From positions 1 through 16,110 of the forward strand of contig JAKAZF010000009.1 of NCBI GenBank assembly GCA_021826605.1: DNA of 16,110 nt. Direction: 5' to 3'. A program made the translations under genes and the position numbers. The first letter of the stretch is position 1, and each line of letters starts with the position of its first letter. Below the pieces are notes generated by a model. That model did no database searches. It had not been told where the DNA came from and worked only from the letters and a program-made list of their open reading frames with translations. Shown here piece by piece: positions 15,699-16,110 of the stretch. Source of the stretch: Planctomycetota bacterium (GTDB lineage: Bacteria > Planctomycetota > Phycisphaerae > WQYP01).

Positions 15699-16110
15699 GT
15701 GACGGCAAATCCCTACCATATTGGCGACCGCATATACGCCCCCTGGCAAAATGAAAGGCTGTTTCCAGCCCGCGTCACCTTCCTGTCCAACGGTACCGCC
15801 TATTTCACGTATGTAGATGGTGAGACCGGTCGAATGCCAGCACGTCGCCTGCAACCGTCCAACAAAATCGTGGTCATTGAATCCGTTTCGCGAAACCCAA
15901 CCGAAAAACATTGGTCCGAGGGCCGACTGTTGGGGGAATTTCTCCGCATGATTGGAGCCAAGCCTTTGTATTCGTTCATACGCACCAAATTAGAACTCGG
16001 CCATTTTTTAAAACTGGCCCGCATGTCCAGCAGCCGGCACATTCATTTTTCCATGCACGGCTTGAAGCGTAAACTTGTTTTGCAGTTGGGTTTCGCGAAA
16101 CGGATTCAAT
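15699..16110 (+). CDS. Unrecognised protein with Tudor/agenet-like N-terminus, 3' partial
   Basis: A GTG-started frame that stays open to the window end (137 codons visible), with a TATAAT and a GGAGG at proper spacing. I do not recognise the family with confidence. Residues about 6-55 (GDRIYAPWQNERLFPARV, then YFTYVDGETGRMPARRL) have the pattern of a small Tudor/agenet-like barrel: G-D-x-V/I-x-A, W, FPA-x-V, and a central DG. The part after residue 70 (EGRLLGEFLRMIGAKP, RTKLELGHFLKLA, RHIHFSMHG) vaguely recalls small bacterial proteins with a 'lHiSxHG' strand, seen in caspase/CHAT-like folds; this is a weak impression. There is no signal peptide. Copies of a 26-bp inverted repeat encode residues 60-68 and the last visible residues, so the terminal codons may not be genuine if the repeat is an assembly artefact. 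Confidence 0.6.
   Translation, partial: MTANPYHIGDRIYAPWQNERLFPARVTFLSNGTAYFTYVDGETGRMPARRLQPSNKIVVIESVSRNPTEKHWSEGRLLGEFLRMIGAKPLYSFIRTKLELGHFLKLARMSSSRHIHFSMHGLKRKLVLQLGFAKRIQ
15876..15901 (+). repeat. Left arm of a perfect 26-bp inverted repeat
   Basis: The sequence is the exact reverse complement of 16085-16110, 183 bases downstream. It includes the 12-bp self-palindrome GTTTCGCGAAAC at 15885-15896, and lies inside the last partial gene. Confidence 0.85.
16085..16110 (-). repeat. Right arm of the 26-bp inverted repeat, ending at the window edge
   Basis: An exact reverse complement of 15876-15901, with its GTTTCGCGAAAC core at 16090-16101. The match runs to the last base, so its outer end is not defined here. 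It may continue outside the window. Confidence 0.85.

Overview
The window is a moderately GC-rich, gene-dense bacterial segment with gaps mostly under 170 bases. It shows no tRNA, rRNA, CRISPR array, insertion sequence or prophage. A Tat-exported GH35 protein with a typical RRDFVKLG signal, and a GRQDAC-encoding palindrome inside a gene, suggest the Planctomycetota/Verrucomicrobiota side of the tree. That placement is a tentative impression from memory, not a demonstrated one.

Bases 1-8660 form one forward operon. It encodes a transglutaminase-like protein (cut off at the left edge), a large transglutaminase fused to a DUF2126 glutamine-synthetase-like amidoligase domain, a circularly permuted ATP-grasp/alpha-E fusion, a second stand-alone transglutaminase-like protein, and an SRAP (HMCES/YedK-type) DNA-repair protein whose ribosome binding site overlaps the preceding stop codon. 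The first four match a gene neighbourhood predicted by comparative genomics to make and cut or rearrange amide or peptide linkages. As far as I know its substrate is not established. This is the best candidate here for a poorly described system.

Bases 8702-11606 form a second forward operon behind a recognisable promoter: pterin-4a-carbinolamine dehydratase, a GT28 (MGDG-synthase/UgtP-like) glycosyltransferase and queA. The queA gene carries an in-frame insertion of about 50 codons. The insertion contains a compact palindrome flanked by a diverged 15-bp duplication.

Bases 11607-14408 are a reverse-strand GH35 beta-galactosidase-family gene whose stop codon abuts the queA stop with no base between them. 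It is divergent from a fatty acid desaturase (14659-15537); each has its own promoter-like signal in the 250-base gap between them.

The right end (15699-16110) is the start of an unrecognised GTG-initiated gene with a Tudor/agenet-like N-terminus. It contains one arm of a perfect 26-bp inverted repeat whose second arm ends exactly at the last base of the window.
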